Positions 3,588 to 5,748 of a stretch of 5,748 nt of DNA are shown here, in pieces. The notes beneath the pieces were generated by a model. That model saw only the letters and a list, made by a program, of their open reading frames with translations, was not told where the DNA came from and made no database searches. The position numbers and the translations under genes were made by a program. Source of the stretch: an uncultured Prevotella sp. (GTDB lineage Bacteria; Bacteroidota; Bacteroidia; Bacteroidales; Bacteroidaceae); NCBI GenBank assembly GCA_947303825.1, contig CAMYZK010000181.1, positions 1 to 5,748 on the forward strand, written 5' to 3'. Every line of letters starts with the position of its first letter. The first letter of the stretch is position 1.

Positions 3588-5748
3588 ATGAGTGACAGTC
3601 AAAACAACAAGGCGTTCTCGATGATAGCCGACATAGATGGAGACTTTGTAAACCTTATAGATATGGAAACCCCCAGTGAGCTGCCCATACTGCCTGTTAG
3701 AAACCTTGTGGTGTTCCCCGGAGTGGTGTCGCCCATACTTATTGGGCGTGACAGCAGCATGAGGCTGGTGCGCAAGGCCGAGAAAGCGGGCTCGCTGATA
3801 GGAATAGTATGCCAGAAAGACCCCGACGTGGAAGAGCCTGGCATGGAAGACCTCTTCAGCTATGGTGTATATGCAAAGGTTGTGAAGCAGTTAACGCTGC
3901 CCAATGGAGCCGTGACAGCCATTATACAGGGGTTGGGACGCCTGCACCTCGATGCCATAACAGCCGAGGTGCCCTTCCTCATGGGTAGCGTAACACAGGC
4001 CCCTGAGCTGATGCCCGACAAGAAAGACCGTGAGTGGAAGACGGCTATGGACGACTTGCGCCACCAGGTGGAGGAGTATATCAACATAAGCGAGGATATT
4101 CCCGACGAGGCCAGCTTTGCCATACGCAACATATCGAATGACGTGATGGCACTGAACTTTGTATGCTCGAATATGCCGTTCACTACAAAGGAGAAAAACC
4201 GCCTCATCAGCGTTGACTCGGTAAAGGAGAGGCTCTTCGGAGTGATGAAGGCCCTCAACAGGGAGATAAACCTTCAGAACCTGAAGACCGACATACGCAA
4301 CAAGACGCGTGAAGACCTGGATGAGCAGCAGAAAAACTACTTCTTGCAGCAGCAGATAAAGAACCTTCAGGCCGAGATGGGCAGCGGCACGTCGCCCGAG
4401 AAGGCTGCACTTATGGAGAAAGCCGCAGGCAAGAAGTGGACAGAGGAGGTGGCAAAGATATTCTACAGGGAGATAGAGAAGCTGGACAGCCTGCAGCCCC
4501 AGTCGCCCGACTTCAACGTGCAGCTCACCTATCTGCAGACCTTTGTCTCACTGCCCTGGGGAGAGTATACCAAGGACGACCTGAACCTGGGCCGTGCGCA
4601 GCGCATACTGGACCGCGACCACTACGGCATGGAGAAGGTGAAGGAGCGCATACTGGAGTATATGGCCGTGCTGGCACTCAGGGGCGACCTGAAGAGCCCT
4701 ATACTGTGCCTCTACGGGCCTCCGGGAGTGGGAAAGACCAGCCTGGGCAAGAGCATCGCCGCTGCCATGAAGCGCAGATATGTGCGCATCTCGTTGGGAG
4801 GACTGCACGACGAGGCCGAGATACGCGGACACCGCCGTACATACGTAGGAGCCATGCCCGGACGCATCATCAAGAGCATACAGAAGGCAGGAACTGACAA
4901 CCCCGTGTTCATACTCGACGAGATAGACAAGGTGACGCAGGCCACCATCAACGGCGACCCTGCGTCGGCCCTGCTCGAAGTGCTCGACCCGGAGCAGAAC
5001 ACAGCCTTCCACGACAACTACCTCGACGTGGACTACAACCTGTCGAAGGTGCTCTTCATCGCCACGGCAAACAATCTGGGAACCATACCCAAGCCCCTGC
5101 TCGACAGGATGGAGGTGATAGAGCTGAGCGGATATATCACCGAGGAGAAGACCGAGATAGCCCGTCGTCACCTCATACCCAGGGAGCTGAGCAACACAGG
5201 CCTCGACACGCTGAAGAACAAACCCAAGTTTGCCAAGGGCGTAGTGGAGAAAATAATAGAAATGTACACGCGCGAGAGCGGAGTGCGCCAGCTGGAGAAG
5301 CAGATAAACAAAGCCATGCGCAAGCTGGCATACAAGATGATGACCGGCAACGGCGAAACCGATGGACAGACACCCATCAAGATTACCCCCAGCTCGCTGG
5401 AGGACCTGCTGGGCAAGCCGCCCTTCTATCGCGACATCTATCAGGGCAACGACTATGCCGGTGTGGTGACGGGACTGGCCTGGACCAGTGTGGGCGGTGA
5501 GATCTTGTTTATCGAGACCTCGCTGTCGAAGGGCAAGGGCAACAAGCTCACGCTGACGGGTAATCTGGGTGACGTGATGAAGGAGTCGGCCATCCTGGCC
5601 CTCGAATATGTGAAGGCCCATGCCGAGACGCTGAACATCGACTACCGTATCTTCGACAACTGGAACATCCATATCCACGTGCCTGAGGGTGCTACGCCGA
5701 AAGACGGTCCCTCGGCAGGTATCACCATCGCCACCTCGATCGCCTCTG
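3588..5748 (+). CDS. lon: ATP-dependent protease LonA (partial, 3' end off the right edge)
   Basis: Lon is a cytoplasmic hexameric AAA+ serine protease (family S16) that degrades damaged and selected regulatory proteins. The reading frame runs 720 codons to the window edge. Residues 1-31 are an acidic extension before the usual start of the substrate-binding domain at [14 protein letters not shown] (from 32), which continues to about 235. A helical segment follows with [11 protein letters not shown] (246-256), the LonA counterpart of the RExxLLREQ region. The ATPase has Walker A GPPGVGKT (377-384, K383), Walker B ILDEID (442-447, D444 and E445) and a TANN sensor. The protease domain begins near 610 and includes PKDGPSAG with nucleophile S709 (S679 in E. 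coli). The catalytic lysine, about 43 residues on, lies beyond the edge. Family members are about 800-820 residues, so roughly 100 are missing. The ATG is chosen because it follows a promoter and a purine-rich leader and no in-frame start lies closer to the LON domain than the internal Met at 12. No motif is damaged. Confidence 0.97.
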   Translation, partial: MSDSQNNKAFSMIADIDGDFVNLIDMETPSELPILPVRNLVVFPGVVSPILIGRDSSMRLVRKAEKAGSLIGIVCQKDPDVEEPGMEDLFSYGVYAKVVKQLTLPNGAVTAIIQGLGRLHLDAITAEVPFLMGSVTQAPELMPDKKDREWKTAMDDLRHQVEEYINISEDIPDEASFAIRNISNDVMALNFVCSNMPFTTKEKNRLISVDSVKERLFGVMKALNREINLQNLKTDIRNKTREDLDEQQKNYFLQQQIKNLQAEMGSGTSPEKAALMEKAAGKKWTEEVAKIFYREIEKLDSLQPQSPDFNVQLTYLQTFVSLPWGEYTKDDLNLGRAQRILDRDHYGMEKVKERILEYMAVLALRGDLKSPILCLYGPPGVGKTSLGKSIAAAMKRRYVRISLGGLHDEAEIRGHRRTYVGAMPGRIIKSIQKAGTDNPVFILDEIDKVTQATINGDPASALLEVLDPEQNTAFHDNYLDVDYNLSKVLFIATANNLGTIPKPLLDRMEVIELSGYITEEKTEIARRHLIPRELSNTGLDTLKNKPKFAKGVVEKIIEMYTRESGVRQLEKQINKAMRKLAYKMMTGNGETDGQTPIKITPSSLEDLLGKPPFYRDIYQGNDYAGVVTGLAWTSVGGEILFIETSLSKGKGNKLTLTGNLGDVMKESAILALEYVKAHAETLNIDYRIFDNWNIHIHVPEGATPKDGPSAGITIATSIAS

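Noticed and set aside
4548..5678. A 376-codon open frame on the minus strand opposite lon
   Set aside because: It lies wholly antisense to lon, whose motifs and frame are unmistakable. Its Leu/Val/His-rich composition is typical of the mirror frame of a GC-rich-codon gene, and it has no recognisable domain.

Overview
The window looks chromosomal and comes from a member of the Bacteroidota, most likely the Bacteroidales and perhaps the Prevotellaceae. The evidence is threefold. All three main genes sit behind Bacteroidota-type -7 boxes (TAnnTTTG) rather than E. coli-type -10 boxes. None of the three has a clear Shine-Dalgarno sequence. The gene set (67K-type SppA, a secreted Bacteroides-style GH28 pectinase, and a LonA with an N-terminal extension) fits that phylum. 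The genus is an inference from protein and codon style and was not tested.

Layout, left to right. Bases 1-1327 (minus strand) hold the first 442 codons of sppA, a membrane-anchored signal peptide peptidase whose 3' end lies beyond the left edge. Bases 1328-1545 are a divergent intergenic region with one promoter facing each way and several T-tracts. Bases 1546-2898 (plus) are a complete exported glycoside hydrolase of family GH28 that stands alone, with no SusC/SusD pair or other carbohydrate genes in view. Bases 2899-3587 are a 689-base stretch without a recognisable protein gene. Bases 3588-5748 (plus) are the first 720 codons of lon, the ATP-dependent protease, ending just after its catalytic serine.

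The most unusual part is in the 689-base gap. Bases 2937-3303 form a compact 367-bp element bounded by two 84-bp inverted repeats that match at 77 of 84 positions without gaps. Each arm carries five GTTGACAC-type octamers. The 199-bp core holds a bulged hairpin, a perfect 34-bp palindrome and six tandem CRTAATT heptamers. It has no substantial ORF. It may be a MITE-like non-autonomous mobile element, a protein-bound iteron array resembling an origin, or a large transcribed hairpin. The sequence alone does not decide between these.

The genes do not form an obvious pathway. SppA and Lon are both housekeeping proteolysis functions (membrane signal peptides and cytoplasmic proteins respectively). 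The GH28 enzyme is a nutrient-acquisition gene between them. Each gene appears to be transcribed from its own promoter.
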